A stretch of 64,000 nt of DNA from Geodermatophilus sabuli (GTDB taxonomy: Bacteria > Actinomycetota > Actinomycetes > Mycobacteriales > Geodermatophilaceae). A program made the position numbers and the translations under genes. Of this stretch, positions 7,990-16,515 are shown piece after piece. The first letter of the stretch is position 1; each line of letters begins with the position of its first letter. The stretch is taken from positions 1 through 64,000 of the forward strand of contig NZ_OBDO01000017.1 of assembly GCF_900215145.1 (NCBI RefSeq), written 5' to 3'. The notes below the pieces were generated by a model. It did no database searches. It saw nothing but the letters and a program-made list of their open reading frames with translations, and was not told the origin of the DNA.

Positions 7990-9348
7990 TCAGGCGGTGG
8001 TGGCGACTCCCGGGGTCTCCCGGGCCGAGGTCCTGCCCAGTTCGTGCATCGGCACCCGGTGGGTCTCCCGCATGGTCAGCACGGAGATCGTGGCGACGAC
8101 CGCCGCGGCGCAGCCGAAGACCGCGACGGGGACCCAGTTCTCCAGGTCCGGGCCGGCCAGCGCGGCGGCGATCGTCGGGGCGAACCCCCCGAGAGCGAAG
8201 CCGAACTGGGTGCCGACGGCGACACCGGACATGCGCACCTTGGTGTCGAACTGCTCGCTCCACAGCGCGTACCCGACGCCGCCGTAGGCGCTGTAGGCGA
8301 TGCCGCCGAGGGTGATGCCGAAGAGGAACACCAGCGGCAGGTTGGCCTGGCTGACCGACCAGATGAACGGCCAGATCAGCACCGCCGGGCCGAGCGCCCC
8401 GATGGCGAAGACCGGCTTGCGACCGATCCGGTCACCGATCATGCCCCACAGCGGGATCGCGCCGAGCGCGACGATGTTGGACAGGATCAGCATCCACAGC
8501 AGGCTGGTCCGGGGCAGGCCGATCGTGTTCACGCCGTAGGTCAGGCTGTAGATCGACAGGATCGTGCTGATGGTCGAGACCAGGGCGGCGATCATGACCT
8601 TGAGGACGTCGGGCGTGTAGTGCTTGAACAGCACCTTGAGCGGCGTCTTCGGAACGGCCTGCTTCTCCTGCTCCTCCTCGAACGCCGGGGTCTCGTGCAG
8701 CGTCCGCCGGATCCACCAGGCGACCAGCATGACCACGGCGCTGAGCAGGAACGGGATCCGCCAGCCCCACGAGAGCAGCGCGTCGGTGGGCAGCGCCGCG
8801 ATCGGGATGAAGACGGCGGTGGCCAGGATGAGGCCGAACTGGGTGCCGGCCAGGGTGAAGCTGGTGAAGAACGCCCGCCGGTGGGGCGGGGCGTGCTCCA
8901 GCGACATGGAACTGGCGCTGGACTGCTCACCGGCGACGGCCAGGCCCTGGCAGACGCGCAGGACCAGCAGCAGGATCGGCGCGGCATAGCCGATCTGGCC
9001 GTAGGTGGGCAGCACGCCGATTAGGAACGTCGCGATGCCCATGCCGAAGAGGGTGATCAGCAGGACGTTCTTGCGGCCGAGCGTGTCGCCAACGTGGCCG
9101 AGGATGAACGAGCCGACGGGGCGGGCCACGTAGGCGACGCCGAAGGTGGCCAGCGAGGCGATCGTGGCGGCGGCCGGGTCGCCCTCGGGGAAGAAGATCT
9201 GTGGGAAGACCAGCGCCGCGGCCGTCCCGTAGATGAAGAAGTCGTAGTACTCCAGCGCGCTGCCGATCCACGCGCTGATCGCGGCCTTCTTCGGGGTCCT
9301 GCGGCCGTGCGGTTCGTGGGCGCCGGGCTCAACCGAGACGTCGTGCAC
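7990..9348 (-). CDS. qsuA: MHS-family MFS transporter, probable shikimate/quinate uptake
   Basis: 452 residues with about 12 membrane segments. The metabolite:H+ symporter family signatures are present: WIGSALEYYDFFIYG in the first helix, GHVGDTLGRKN between helices 2 and 3, RVCQGLAVAGE in helix 4 and GMIGDRIGRKP between 8 and 9. The family includes ShiA (shikimate), KgtP and ProP. Context with a dehydroshikimate dehydratase, quinate/shikimate dehydrogenase and the shared perfect operator 93 bases upstream supports shikimate or quinate import. An acidic linker EEEQEKQ follows helix 6. The QsuA name is by analogy with corynebacteria and is not proven. Confidence 0.8.
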   Translation of the reverse strand: MHDVSVEPGAHEPHGRRTPKKAAISAWIGSALEYYDFFIYGTAAALVFPQIFFPEGDPAAATIASLATFGVAYVARPVGSFILGHVGDTLGRKNVLLITLFGMGIATFLIGVLPTYGQIGYAAPILLLVLRVCQGLAVAGEQSSASSMSLEHAPPHRRAFFTSFTLAGTQFGLILATAVFIPIAALPTDALLSWGWRIPFLLSAVVMLVAWWIRRTLHETPAFEEEQEKQAVPKTPLKVLFKHYTPDVLKVMIAALVSTISTILSIYSLTYGVNTIGLPRTSLLWMLILSNIVALGAIPLWGMIGDRIGRKPVFAIGALGPAVLIWPFIWSVSQANLPLVFLFGITLGGIAYSAYGGVGYALWSEQFDTKVRMSGVAVGTQFGFALGGFAPTIAAALAGPDLENWVPVAVFGCAAAVVATISVLTMRETHRVPMHELGRTSARETPGVATTA

Positions 9349-9440
9349 GGGTCCTCCTCGAGGCTGGGACGTCGGTGACGGGTGCGCCGGCGGGCCTGCG
9401 GGGGGAGCGGCAGGGGACCGGGATCCGGCTGGAGTGTTGC

Positions 9441-9454
9441 TGCAACCGGTTGCA
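9441..9454. promoter_or_regulatory. LacI-type operator, perfect palindrome (site 3)
   Basis: TGCAACCGGTTGCA is a perfect 14-bp palindrome with central CG, upstream of the transporter start at 9348. A minus-strand TTGACA lies at 9499-9494, but I see no good -10 at the proper distance. It is the best copy of the site found near qsuD and the esterase. The rest of 9349-9589 shows no gene. Confidence 0.7.
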
Positions 9455-9589
9455 GAACCGGTCCGCTAGATGGTGCTGGCCGTCACAGTGGCTTGTCAAG
9501 AGCCCGGCGGGAGTTCGGCGGGCCCGACCGACGTGCGACACCGCTGCGCCACTCGGCACCCCGGGTGGAGAGCGAGTGACGCGCGGCGA

Positions 9590-9937
9590 TCAGTGCAGGT
9601 GGGCCCGCCAGTCGGCGGGCACGCGGCCGCGAGGGCCCGGTGCGGGCTGGTCGGCCGGGTGGGCCAGCGGCGGGGCGAGGTCCGGGCCGGGGACCGCCCG
9701 CTCGCGGGAGAAGTCCCAGAACCAGGCCTCGCCGGGCTCGAAGCTGCGGACGACGGGGTGCCCGGACGTGGCGGCGTGCTCGCGCGCGTGCCGGGACGGT
9801 GAGGAGTCGCAGCAGCCGACGTGGCCGCACTGGGCGCACCGGCGGAGGTGGAACCACCAGCCCCCGGTGGCGTCGCACTCCACGCACCCGGTCCCGCTGG
9901 GCGGCACCGACGGGTCGATGGCTGTGGGAGCGCTCAT
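9590..9937 (-). CDS. UBP-type zinc finger protein
   Basis: 115 residues. The domain has CVECDATGGWWFHLRRC, CGHVGCCDSS and HAREHAATSGHPVVRSFEPGE, the zinc-binding Cys/His pattern of the ubiquitin-hydrolase-type (ZnF-UBP) finger, followed by the usual WFWDF. In eukaryotes this fold binds the ubiquitin C-terminus. Bacterial stand-alone copies have no ubiquitin partner and no assigned role. To my recollection they recur beside receiver- or cyclic-nucleotide-domain thioredoxin-reductase-like proteins and cyclic-nucleotide histidine kinases in actinobacteria, and both occur here 1-4 kb away. Start ATG 9937 is preceded by GGAGGGG. The gap 9938-10037 holds nothing else. Confidence 0.85.
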   Translation of the reverse strand: MSAPTAIDPSVPPSGTGCVECDATGGWWFHLRRCAQCGHVGCCDSSPSRHAREHAATSGHPVVRSFEPGEAWFWDFSRERAVPGPDLAPPLAHPADQPAPGPRGRVPADWRAHLH

Positions 9938-10037
9938 GGCGGACCCCTCCGGTCGTGGGTGGGCGGGCGGCCCACGGTAGGGACGGCGGGCCCTCCCCGG
10001 AAGCCGTCCCGCGCCCGCGGGACGTCCCCGCTCCCGG

Positions 10038-10814
10038 TCACCGCGGCCGGATGGTCACGCGCGGGGCGGTCAGCATGGCCTTCAGCGCGCCGAGCAGGCC
10101 CAGCACCGGGACGGCGACGGCGCACCACGTGCCGACGGCCAGCCGGGCCGGGTCCCAGCCGGCGTCGGCCAGCAGCACGAGGACACCGGTGGCCGGGGCG
10201 ACCGACACGAGCAGCGCCAGCACCCCGACGACCCGGTGCGTGCGGGCGCGACGGAACAGCAGCAGCCCGAGGAAGAACAGCACCGCGCCGCCCAGCACCA
10301 CCGCGAGCGGCTGCCACAGTCCGCTGCGGCTCAGCTCCCCGGAACCGGACGCCAGGGCGTCGACCCCTCGCCAGGCCAGCGCGAGGCCGGTGGTGTCCAG
10401 GCCCTGCCCCCAGGGCAGCCAGAGGCACGCGTTCGCGGCCAGGCCGGCGAGCAGCAGGGCGACGGCGCCGACCGGCTCGGGACGCCGCAGGACCACCAGC
10501 CGCCCGGGGGAGGCGGGTTCCTCCGGAAGCCGCTCCGCCAGCGCCACGGACTGCTGTTCCCCGCCGGCCGCGGCCCCGCCCTCGCCGGTGTCGGGGGGAG
10601 CGTCGGCGACGGGTCTCTCCGGCAGCCGGCCGGTCCCCTCGTCCTCCGGGGACTCGAGGGGGAACCCGAGGATCGTCGGCTCGACGTCCCCGGTGCCGTC
10701 CGGCCGGGCCGGGACGGCCGGCTCGCGCCGGTCGTCGACGGCCGGGGGGAGCGGGGCCTCCGCGCGCGGTGCCCGCGCGCGGGGACGGTCGGGGTGCGGC
10801 TGCGACTCGGTCAC
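10038..10814 (-). CDS. Predicted membrane protein with disordered N-terminus
   Basis: 258 residues from GTG 10814, chosen because GTCGGAGGA sits just upstream; the open frame continues to 10973 but lacks such a site. Residues about 1-115 are Pro/Glu/Arg-rich and probably disordered. The C-terminal half has four hydrophobic segments (around VGAVALLLAGLAANACL, AVVLGGAVLFFLGLLLF, VVGVLALLVSVAPATGVLVL and WCAVAVPVLGLLGALKAML). I do not recognise the family. It is divergent from the receiver/oxidoreductase gene. The 10815-11105 gap contains no further gene that I can support. Confidence 0.6.
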   Translation of the reverse strand: MTESQPHPDRPRARAPRAEAPLPPAVDDRREPAVPARPDGTGDVEPTILGFPLESPEDEGTGRLPERPVADAPPDTGEGGAAAGGEQQSVALAERLPEEPASPGRLVVLRRPEPVGAVALLLAGLAANACLWLPWGQGLDTTGLALAWRGVDALASGSGELSRSGLWQPLAVVLGGAVLFFLGLLLFRRARTHRVVGVLALLVSVAPATGVLVLLADAGWDPARLAVGTWCAVAVPVLGLLGALKAMLTAPRVTIRPR

Positions 10815-11105
10815 CGGTTCCTCCGACGGCACGGGCGGCGAGGAGTCGCCCGACGCCGCGAGGGTAGGACGACCCGGGCCGCCGCAGCAGGTGGAACGGG
10901 ACGGCCGCCCTCGGGGTCTCCGCGTGTCGCGGCGACGCGCCGGGCGGCAGGCTCGCGCCGCGTGCCCCTCCACGGGCCGGCGAGGGTGTTGCCGCGGCGG
11001 TCCCGGACGCTAGCGTGGTCGCGCTCGCGCCGCCGGGGTCCCGCACGTCGGCGACGCCGCCGCACCCCCATCCCCGCATCCGGCAGGGCCGGTCAGGAGG
11101 CCGTC

Positions 11106-12764
11106 GTGGGCAAACCGGTCCTGCTCAGCGTGGACGACGACCCCGGGGTCTCCCGCGCCGTCGCCCGCGACCTGCGCCGGCGCTACGGGGAGGAGTTCCG
11201 GGTCCTGCGCGCCGCCTCGGCCGACGAGGGCCTGTCGGCGCTGCGCGAGCTCAAGCTGCGCGGGGACCCGGTCGCGGTCCTGCTCGCCGACTACCGGATG
11301 CCGGAGATGAACGGCATCGAGTTCCTCGAGCAGGCGATGGACCTCTTCCCGCACGCGCGCCGGGCCCTGCTCACCGCCTACGCCGACACCGACGCCGCCA
11401 TCGCCGCGATCAACGTCGTCGACGTCGACTCCTACCTGCTCAAGCCGTGGGACCCGCCCGAGGAGAAGCTCTACCCGGTCGTCGACGCCATGATCGAGGC
11501 CTGGCGGGCGAGCGCGGACGGCGGGTTCGAGGGCGTCAAGCTGGTCGGTCACCGCTGGTCGGCGCCGTCCTTCCAGGCCCGGGACTTCCTCGCCCGCAAC
11601 GCCGTCCCCTACCGCTGGTACAGCGTCGACGAGCCGGAGGGGCAGCGGATCCTCGCCGCCGCGGGCGCCGGCCCGGACGACGTCCCGGTGGTGGTGACGT
11701 CGGACGCGCAGGTGCTGCGCCACCCGAGCGAGGCCGAGCTCGCCGCCGTGGCCGGGTTGGGCGTGGAGCCGCAGGCGGACTTCTACGACCTCGTGGTCGT
11801 CGGCGGCGGACCGGCGGGGCTGGGTGCGGCGGTGTACGGCGCCTCGGAGGGGTTGCGCACCGTGCTCGTCGAGCGGCAGGCCACCGGGGGCCAGGCCGGG
11901 CAGAGCAGCCGGATCGAGAACTACCTCGGCTTCCCCGACGGCGTCTCCGGAGGGCAGCTCGCCGACCGCGCCCGCCGGCAGGCGGTGAGGTTCGGCGCGG
12001 AGCTGCTGCTCGCCCGCGACGTGGTGGGCCTGGAGGAGCACGGGCCCAAACGGGTGCTGCACCTCGACGACGGCCGCCGCATCGGCGCGCACGCGGTGGT
12101 CCTGGCCACCGGGGTCTCCTACCGCAGCCTCGGCGTGGCCGGGGTCGACGACCTGACCGGGCGCGGGGTGTTCTACGGGTCGGCCATGACCGAGGCCGCC
12201 GAGTGCGCCGACCGGGACGTCTTCATCGTCGGCGGCGCCAACTCCGCCGGCCAGGCGGCGGTCTTCTTCTCCCGGTACGCGCGTTCGGTGTGCCTGCTGG
12301 TGCGCGGCGCGTCGCTGGAGGCGTCGATGTCGTCGTACCTCATCGAGCAGGTCGCCGGCATCCCGTCGATCAGCGTGCGCACCTGCACCACCGTGGCCGC
12401 CGCGCACGGCGACGGGCACCTGGAGGCGATCACCGTCGAGGACGCCCGCAGCGGGGAGCGGTCGACCCTGCCGGCCAGCCACCTGTTCGTCTTCATCGGG
12501 GGCGCGCCGCGGACGGCCTGGCTCGACGGCGCCGTCCTGCGGGACGAGCGCGGGTTCATCCCCACCGGGCCGGCGCTGCTGCGCGACGGCTGCCGGCCGC
12601 CGGGGTGGACGCTGGACCGCGACCCGTACTTCCTGGAGGCCAGCCTGCCCGGCGTCTTCGTGGCCGGCGACGTCCGGTCGGAGTCGGTGAAACGGGTCGC
12701 CTCCGCGGTCGGAGAGGGTGCCATGGCCGTCACGCTCGTGCACCGGTACCTGGAGAGCCGATGA
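11106..12764 (+). CDS. Response-regulator receiver fused to a thioredoxin-reductase-like flavoprotein
   Basis: 552 residues. Residues 1-130 are a CheY-like receiver with DDD, phospho-Asp in LLADYRMPEMNG, Thr in LLTAYADTD and Lys in YLLKPWD. A linker of about 80 residues (thioredoxin/glutaredoxin-like: FLARNAVPYRWYSVD, PVVVTSDAQVLRHPS) precedes a FAD/NAD(P) oxidoreductase from about residue 220 (VVGGGPAGLGAAVYGAS, IENYLGFP, FIVGGANSAGQAAVFF, GVFVAGDVRS). Where classic thioredoxin reductases have CATC, this protein reads GSAMTEAAEC, so the redox pair is absent. Start GTG 11106 has AGGAGG five bases upstream. The downstream kinase overlaps by ATGA, so the two are coexpressed. It may be a redox or nucleotide-sensing output rather than a thioredoxin reductase. 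Confidence 0.88.
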   Translation: MGKPVLLSVDDDPGVSRAVARDLRRRYGEEFRVLRAASADEGLSALRELKLRGDPVAVLLADYRMPEMNGIEFLEQAMDLFPHARRALLTAYADTDAAIAAINVVDVDSYLLKPWDPPEEKLYPVVDAMIEAWRASADGGFEGVKLVGHRWSAPSFQARDFLARNAVPYRWYSVDEPEGQRILAAAGAGPDDVPVVVTSDAQVLRHPSEAELAAVAGLGVEPQADFYDLVVVGGGPAGLGAAVYGASEGLRTVLVERQATGGQAGQSSRIENYLGFPDGVSGGQLADRARRQAVRFGAELLLARDVVGLEEHGPKRVLHLDDGRRIGAHAVVLATGVSYRSLGVAGVDDLTGRGVFYGSAMTEAAECADRDVFIVGGANSAGQAAVFFSRYARSVCLLVRGASLEASMSSYLIEQVAGIPSISVRTCTTVAAAHGDGHLEAITVEDARSGERSTLPASHLFVFIGGAPRTAWLDGAVLRDERGFIPTGPALLRDGCRPPGWTLDRDPYFLEASLPGVFVAGDVRSESVKRVASAVGEGAMAVTLVHRYLESR

Positions 12765-14194
12765 CCACGGCCGCGAGCCGGGTGACGCCGGCCGAGCTCC
12801 GCGGGCTGTTCCTCTTCGCCGACCTCGACGGCGCGCAGCTGCAGTGGGTGGCCGACAACGCCGACGTCGTCGTCTCCCCGGCCGGGACCACCGTCTCGAC
12901 GGAGGGCGAGCCGGCCGAGTGCTTCTTCGTCCTGCTCGACGGGACGATGAGCATGGTGCGGCTCGTCGGGGGCAGCGAGGTCGAGACCGTGCGGACGTCG
13001 CAGCGCGGCGTCTACTCCGGCGCCGTGCAGTTTTACATCGGCGACCGCATCCCCCAGGTCTACCCGGGCACGGTGCGGGCGGTGACCGACTGCCGCTTCC
13101 TGGCGCTGCCGGCCGCGGAGTTCGAGGCGGTCTTCCGGCGCTGGTACCCGATGGCGGTGCACCTGCTGGAGGGGCTGTTCTTCGGGCAGCGCGACATCGC
13201 CGAGCTGGTCAGCCAGCGGGAGCGGCTGCTGGCCCTGGGCAAGCTCACCGCGGGCCTCACCCACGAGCTCAACAACCCCGCCGCCGCGGCGTCCCGGGCG
13301 GCCGCCGCGCTGCGGGAGCGGTTCGCGGGCATGCGGCACAAGCTGGCCCTGCTCGCCGCCGGGAAGATCGACGGGTCGGTCCTGCGCTCCCTCACCGGGC
13401 TGCAGGAGGACCTCGTCGCCCGGATCGGCGTCGCGGGGGAGCTCACCGCGCTGGAGCGCTCCGACCGGGAGGACGAGCTGGGCGACTGGTTCGACGAGCA
13501 CGGCATCGGCGGCGCCTGGGAGCTCGCCGCCGTGTTCGTCCCGGCGGGTCTGGGGCCCGAGGACCTCGAGTGCGTCGTCGACGCCGTCGAGCCCGGCGCC
13601 CTGGAGGCGGCCCTGCGCTGGCTGGCCTACACGGTGGAGACCGAGACGCTGCTGTCCGAGATCGGCGAGAGCACCGCCCGCATCTCCGGTCTGGTGGACG
13701 CCGCGCGGCAGTACTCCCAGCTGGACCGGGCCCCGCACCAGCCCACCGACCTGCACGACGGGCTGGACGCCACCCTCGTCGTCCTCGGCGCCAAGATCCG
13801 GCCGGGGATCACCGTGGTGAAGGACTACGACCGCTCCCTGCCCAAGGTGCCGGCCTACGCCGGGGAGCTCAACCAGGTGTGGACCAACCTCATCCACAAC
13901 GCGCTGGACGCCATGGCGGGGGAGGGCACGCTCACCCTGCGCACCGCCCGGGACGGCGACTGCGCACTGGTGGAGGTGGCCGACACCGGGCCGGGCATCC
14001 CGGCCGAGCTGCGCCGGCGGGTGTTCGAGCCCTTCTTCACCACCAAGCCGGTCGGTCAGGGCACCGGCCTAGGCCTCGACGTCTCCTGGCGGATCGTGGT
14101 CAACCGGCACGGCGGGGACCTGCGCGTGCAGTCCCGCCCGGGCGACACCCGGTTCCAGGTGCTGCTGCCCCTGTCCGAGGGCCCGCGGGGCTGA
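12761..14194 (+). CDS. Cyclic-nucleotide-domain histidine kinase
   Basis: 477 residues, no membrane segments. Residues about 10-130 form a Crp-like cyclic nucleotide-binding (CNB) domain (LFLFADLDGAQL, GEPAECFFVLLDGTMSMV). The H-box GLTHELNNPAAAASRA follows near residue 170, then an inserted helical region of about 130 residues. The HATPase domain has N-box NLIHNALDAM, G1 DTGPGIP, F-box FEPFFTTKP and G2 GTGLGL. All catalytic boxes appear intact. The ATG overlaps the stop of the receiver-flavoprotein by four bases, which makes that receiver the obvious phosphoacceptor. The RxA-type cNMP pocket is not evident, so the ligand is open. Confidence 0.88.
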   Translation: MTTAASRVTPAELRGLFLFADLDGAQLQWVADNADVVVSPAGTTVSTEGEPAECFFVLLDGTMSMVRLVGGSEVETVRTSQRGVYSGAVQFYIGDRIPQVYPGTVRAVTDCRFLALPAAEFEAVFRRWYPMAVHLLEGLFFGQRDIAELVSQRERLLALGKLTAGLTHELNNPAAAASRAAAALRERFAGMRHKLALLAAGKIDGSVLRSLTGLQEDLVARIGVAGELTALERSDREDELGDWFDEHGIGGAWELAAVFVPAGLGPEDLECVVDAVEPGALEAALRWLAYTVETETLLSEIGESTARISGLVDAARQYSQLDRAPHQPTDLHDGLDATLVVLGAKIRPGITVVKDYDRSLPKVPAYAGELNQVWTNLIHNALDAMAGEGTLTLRTARDGDCALVEVADTGPGIPAELRRRVFEPFFTTKPVGQGTGLGLDVSWRIVVNRHGGDLRVQSRPGDTRFQVLLPLSEGPRG

Positions 14195-14284
14195 GGCCCC
14201 CGTCCGCGCGGTCGCCACCCGCGGCGGAGAATGGTCCGCGGGCGGGCACCCGGCCGCCTCCCTGAGCTCCCCGGAGGCGCCCGC

Positions 14285-15820
14285 GTGTCCCAGCCCGCCG
14301 TCCGCACGACGTCCGCCGACCCGGACAGCCCGGCGCCCTCGGGCGAGAGCGGCTACGAACCGGACCCGCGGCGGTGGCGGGCCCTGTGGGTGACCCTCGT
14401 CGCCGGCTTCATGAGCCTGCTCGACGTCAGCATCGTGTCGGTGGCCCTGCCGTCGCTGCAGCGGGATCTCGGCGCGTCACCGGCCACGGTGCAGTGGGTG
14501 GTCTCCGGTTACGCGCTGACCTTCGCGCTGATGCTGGTGCCCGCGGGACGGCTGGGGGACGCGCTGGGCCGGCGCCGGATGTTCCTGATCGGGCTGGCCC
14601 TGTTCGTGGCCTGCAGCGCCGCGGCCGGCGCGGCGCCCTCGGTGGAGCTGCTGATCGCGGCCCGGCTGGCGCAGGGGCTGGCCGCCGGCTGCCTGGCCCC
14701 GCAGAACTCCGGGCTGATCCAGCAGCTGTTCCGCGGCGGTGAGCGGGGGCGGGCCTTCGGGTTGTTCGGGGCCACGGTCGGCGTCTCCACCGCGGTGGGG
14801 CCGATCGTCGGCGGGCTGATCCTGGCGCTGGCCGACGGCTCCGGCGGGTGGCGGTGGATCTTCTACGTCAACGTCCCGATCGGCGTGGTCGCGATCGCCC
14901 TCGCCTGGCGGCTGCTGCCCCGGGGCGGCACCGGGCAGCGGGGCAGCATCGACGTCGGCGGGGTGCTGCTGCTCGGGATCGGCGCGCTGGCCGTCCTGCT
15001 GCCGCTGGTGCAGGCGGAGTCCGGCGGGCTGGCCCGGCTGTGGTGGCTGTTCCCCGTCGGCGTGCTGGTGCTGACGGCGTTCGTCGCCTGGGAGCGGCGC
15101 GTGGTCGGCCGCGGCGGTCAGCCGGTGTTCGACCCCCGGCTGGTGACGCAGACGCGCGGCTACGGGATCGGCGCCGCGCTGGCGACCCTGTACTTCGTCG
15201 GGTTCAGCGGCATCTGGATCGTCCTCGCCCTGCTGTTCCAGAACGGCCTGGGCTACACCCCGCTGCAGTCGGGGCTGGCGGTGACCCCGTTCGCGGTCGG
15301 GGCGGCGGTCTCCGCGGTGGTGGCCGGGCGGCTGGTCGAGCGCTTCGGCCGGGCGATCACCGTCGTGGGGCTGGTCCTGGTGCTGGCCGGCCTGGGCACC
15401 GTGGCGGTCCTGCTGCTCGTCGTCCCGGCGTCGGCGGTCGGCTGGGCGGTCGGGCCGGCCCTGCTCGTGGGCGGGATCGGCGGCGGCTGCGTCATCTCGC
15501 CCAACGTCACGATGACCCTGCGCGACGTGCCGGTACGGATGGCCGGCGCGGCCGGTGGCGGGCTGCAGACCGCGCAGCGTTTCGGCGCCGCGATCGGCAG
15601 CGCGGCCCTGCCGGGGCTGTTCTACGTCGTGCTCGCCGCCACGGGGGAGGACTTCCCGACGGCGGCGGCCGCGGGGCTCGGGGTCGCGGTGGCCGGGGTG
15701 CTCGGCGCGCTGGCCCTGGCCGTCGTCGACCTGCGCCGCAGCCGGGCACGGGACGCCGCCGAGGCCGCCGCGGAGGCCGAGCGCGACGACGCGGAGCGCC
15801 ACGGCCACGCCCACCCGTGA
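14285..15820 (+). CDS. DHA2-family MFS drug exporter (EmrB/QacA type)
   Basis: 511 residues, with the 14 membrane segments expected of the DHA2 family. Signatures: LDVSIVSVALPSLQRDLG in helix 1, GRLGDALGRRRMFL between helices 2 and 3, and GLFGATVGVSTAVGPIVGG (antiporter motif C) in helix 5. Start GTG 14285 has GGAGG seven bases upstream; the open frame runs further up but has no ribosome site. It ends in a charged cytoplasmic tail. It exports drugs or metabolites by proton antiport in characterised relatives. Its stop is one base from the stop of the convergent IclR gene. No substrate can be inferred. Confidence 0.87.
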   Translation: MSQPAVRTTSADPDSPAPSGESGYEPDPRRWRALWVTLVAGFMSLLDVSIVSVALPSLQRDLGASPATVQWVVSGYALTFALMLVPAGRLGDALGRRRMFLIGLALFVACSAAAGAAPSVELLIAARLAQGLAAGCLAPQNSGLIQQLFRGGERGRAFGLFGATVGVSTAVGPIVGGLILALADGSGGWRWIFYVNVPIGVVAIALAWRLLPRGGTGQRGSIDVGGVLLLGIGALAVLLPLVQAESGGLARLWWLFPVGVLVLTAFVAWERRVVGRGGQPVFDPRLVTQTRGYGIGAALATLYFVGFSGIWIVLALLFQNGLGYTPLQSGLAVTPFAVGAAVSAVVAGRLVERFGRAITVVGLVLVLAGLGTVAVLLLVVPASAVGWAVGPALLVGGIGGGCVISPNVTMTLRDVPVRMAGAAGGGLQTAQRFGAAIGSAALPGLFYVVLAATGEDFPTAAAAGLGVAVAGVLGALALAVVDLRRSRARDAAEAAAEAERDDAERHGHAHP

Positions 15821-15821
15821 G

Positions 15822-16505
15822 TCAGCGGAGGGCGGCGGCCACCCTCGCGGCGGCGGCGGTCACGGCCCGGCCGATGCGCTCGACGTCGGCGGTGTCGTCG
15901 ACGTAGACCACGGCAATCGCGGCGCGGGCGCCCCCGTCGGGGCCGGGGACCGGCGCGGCGACGGACCGCATGCCGGGGATGACCTCGCCGTGGGACGTCG
16001 CCCAGCCGGTCTCCCGCGCCGCTCGCAGCTCCGGCCGGTCGCCGGGGGACGGCGGCTCGGGGACGAGCAGCGCCAGGCCGGGCGCTCCGCGGCCGACGGG
16101 GTGACGGGTGCCGGGGCGGTAGACGACGTGCGCGGTCGTGTCGTGCGGCTCGACGCTGGTCACGGTCACCGCGTCGTCGCCGGCCCGGACGACCAGGAAC
16201 GCCGTCATCCCCAGCTCGGCGACCAGGTCGTCGAGACGGGGGAGGGCCGCGGCCTGCAGGCCTGCGCGGACGCCGCGGGAGAGCGCGACCAGACCCAGGC
16301 CGAGCGAGAAGTGACCGGCCCGGTCGCGCTCGACGAGCTGGTGGTCCTCCAGCGTGCGCAGGAGCCGGTAGGTGATCGACCGGTGCAGGCCGACGCCCTG
16401 GGCGATCTCCATGACCGGCTGCGGCGTCCCCACCGCGGCGAGGTGCTCGAGGATGCGCAGGCCGCGGTCGAGGGTCTGCGACTGCGGCGCCGGGCCCGCG
16501 CTCAC
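15822..16505 (-). CDS. IclR-family regulator of the homogentisate module
   Basis: 227 residues: an N-terminal winged helix (TLDRGLRILEHLAAVG, PVMEIAQGVGLHRSITYRLLRTLEDHQLVER) and a C-terminal IclR effector domain (LVAELGMTAFLVVRAGDDAVTV, AAPVPGPDGGARAAIAVVY). IclR proteins commonly control aromatic catabolism (PcaU, PobR and HmgR types). Start GTG 16505 lies 10 bases after the hmgA stop on the same strand, so it is probably the last gene of the hmg operon. The receptor domain is somewhat shorter than the usual 250-270 residue family members. I could not find a repeated operator for it near 20352-20570. Confidence 0.85.
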   Translation of the reverse strand: MSAGPAPQSQTLDRGLRILEHLAAVGTPQPVMEIAQGVGLHRSITYRLLRTLEDHQLVERDRAGHFSLGLGLVALSRGVRAGLQAAALPRLDDLVAELGMTAFLVVRAGDDAVTVTSVEPHDTTAHVVYRPGTRHPVGRGAPGLALLVPEPPSPGDRPELRAARETGWATSHGEVIPGMRSVAAPVPGPDGGARAAIAVVYVDDTADVERIGRAVTAAAARVAAALR

Positions 16506-16515
16506 CGGCGGTCTC

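Noticed and set aside
10236-11105. Upstream extension of the receiver-flavoprotein frame
   Set aside because: The conserved receiver starts right at GTG 11106 with AGGAGG; the upstream part has no recognisable domain and overlaps the opposite-strand membrane protein.
15818-15824. Stop codons of the DHA2 exporter and IclR gene one base apart
   Set aside because: Tight convergent ends are common in compact actinobacterial genomes; no hairpin or other signal made it more than ordinary.
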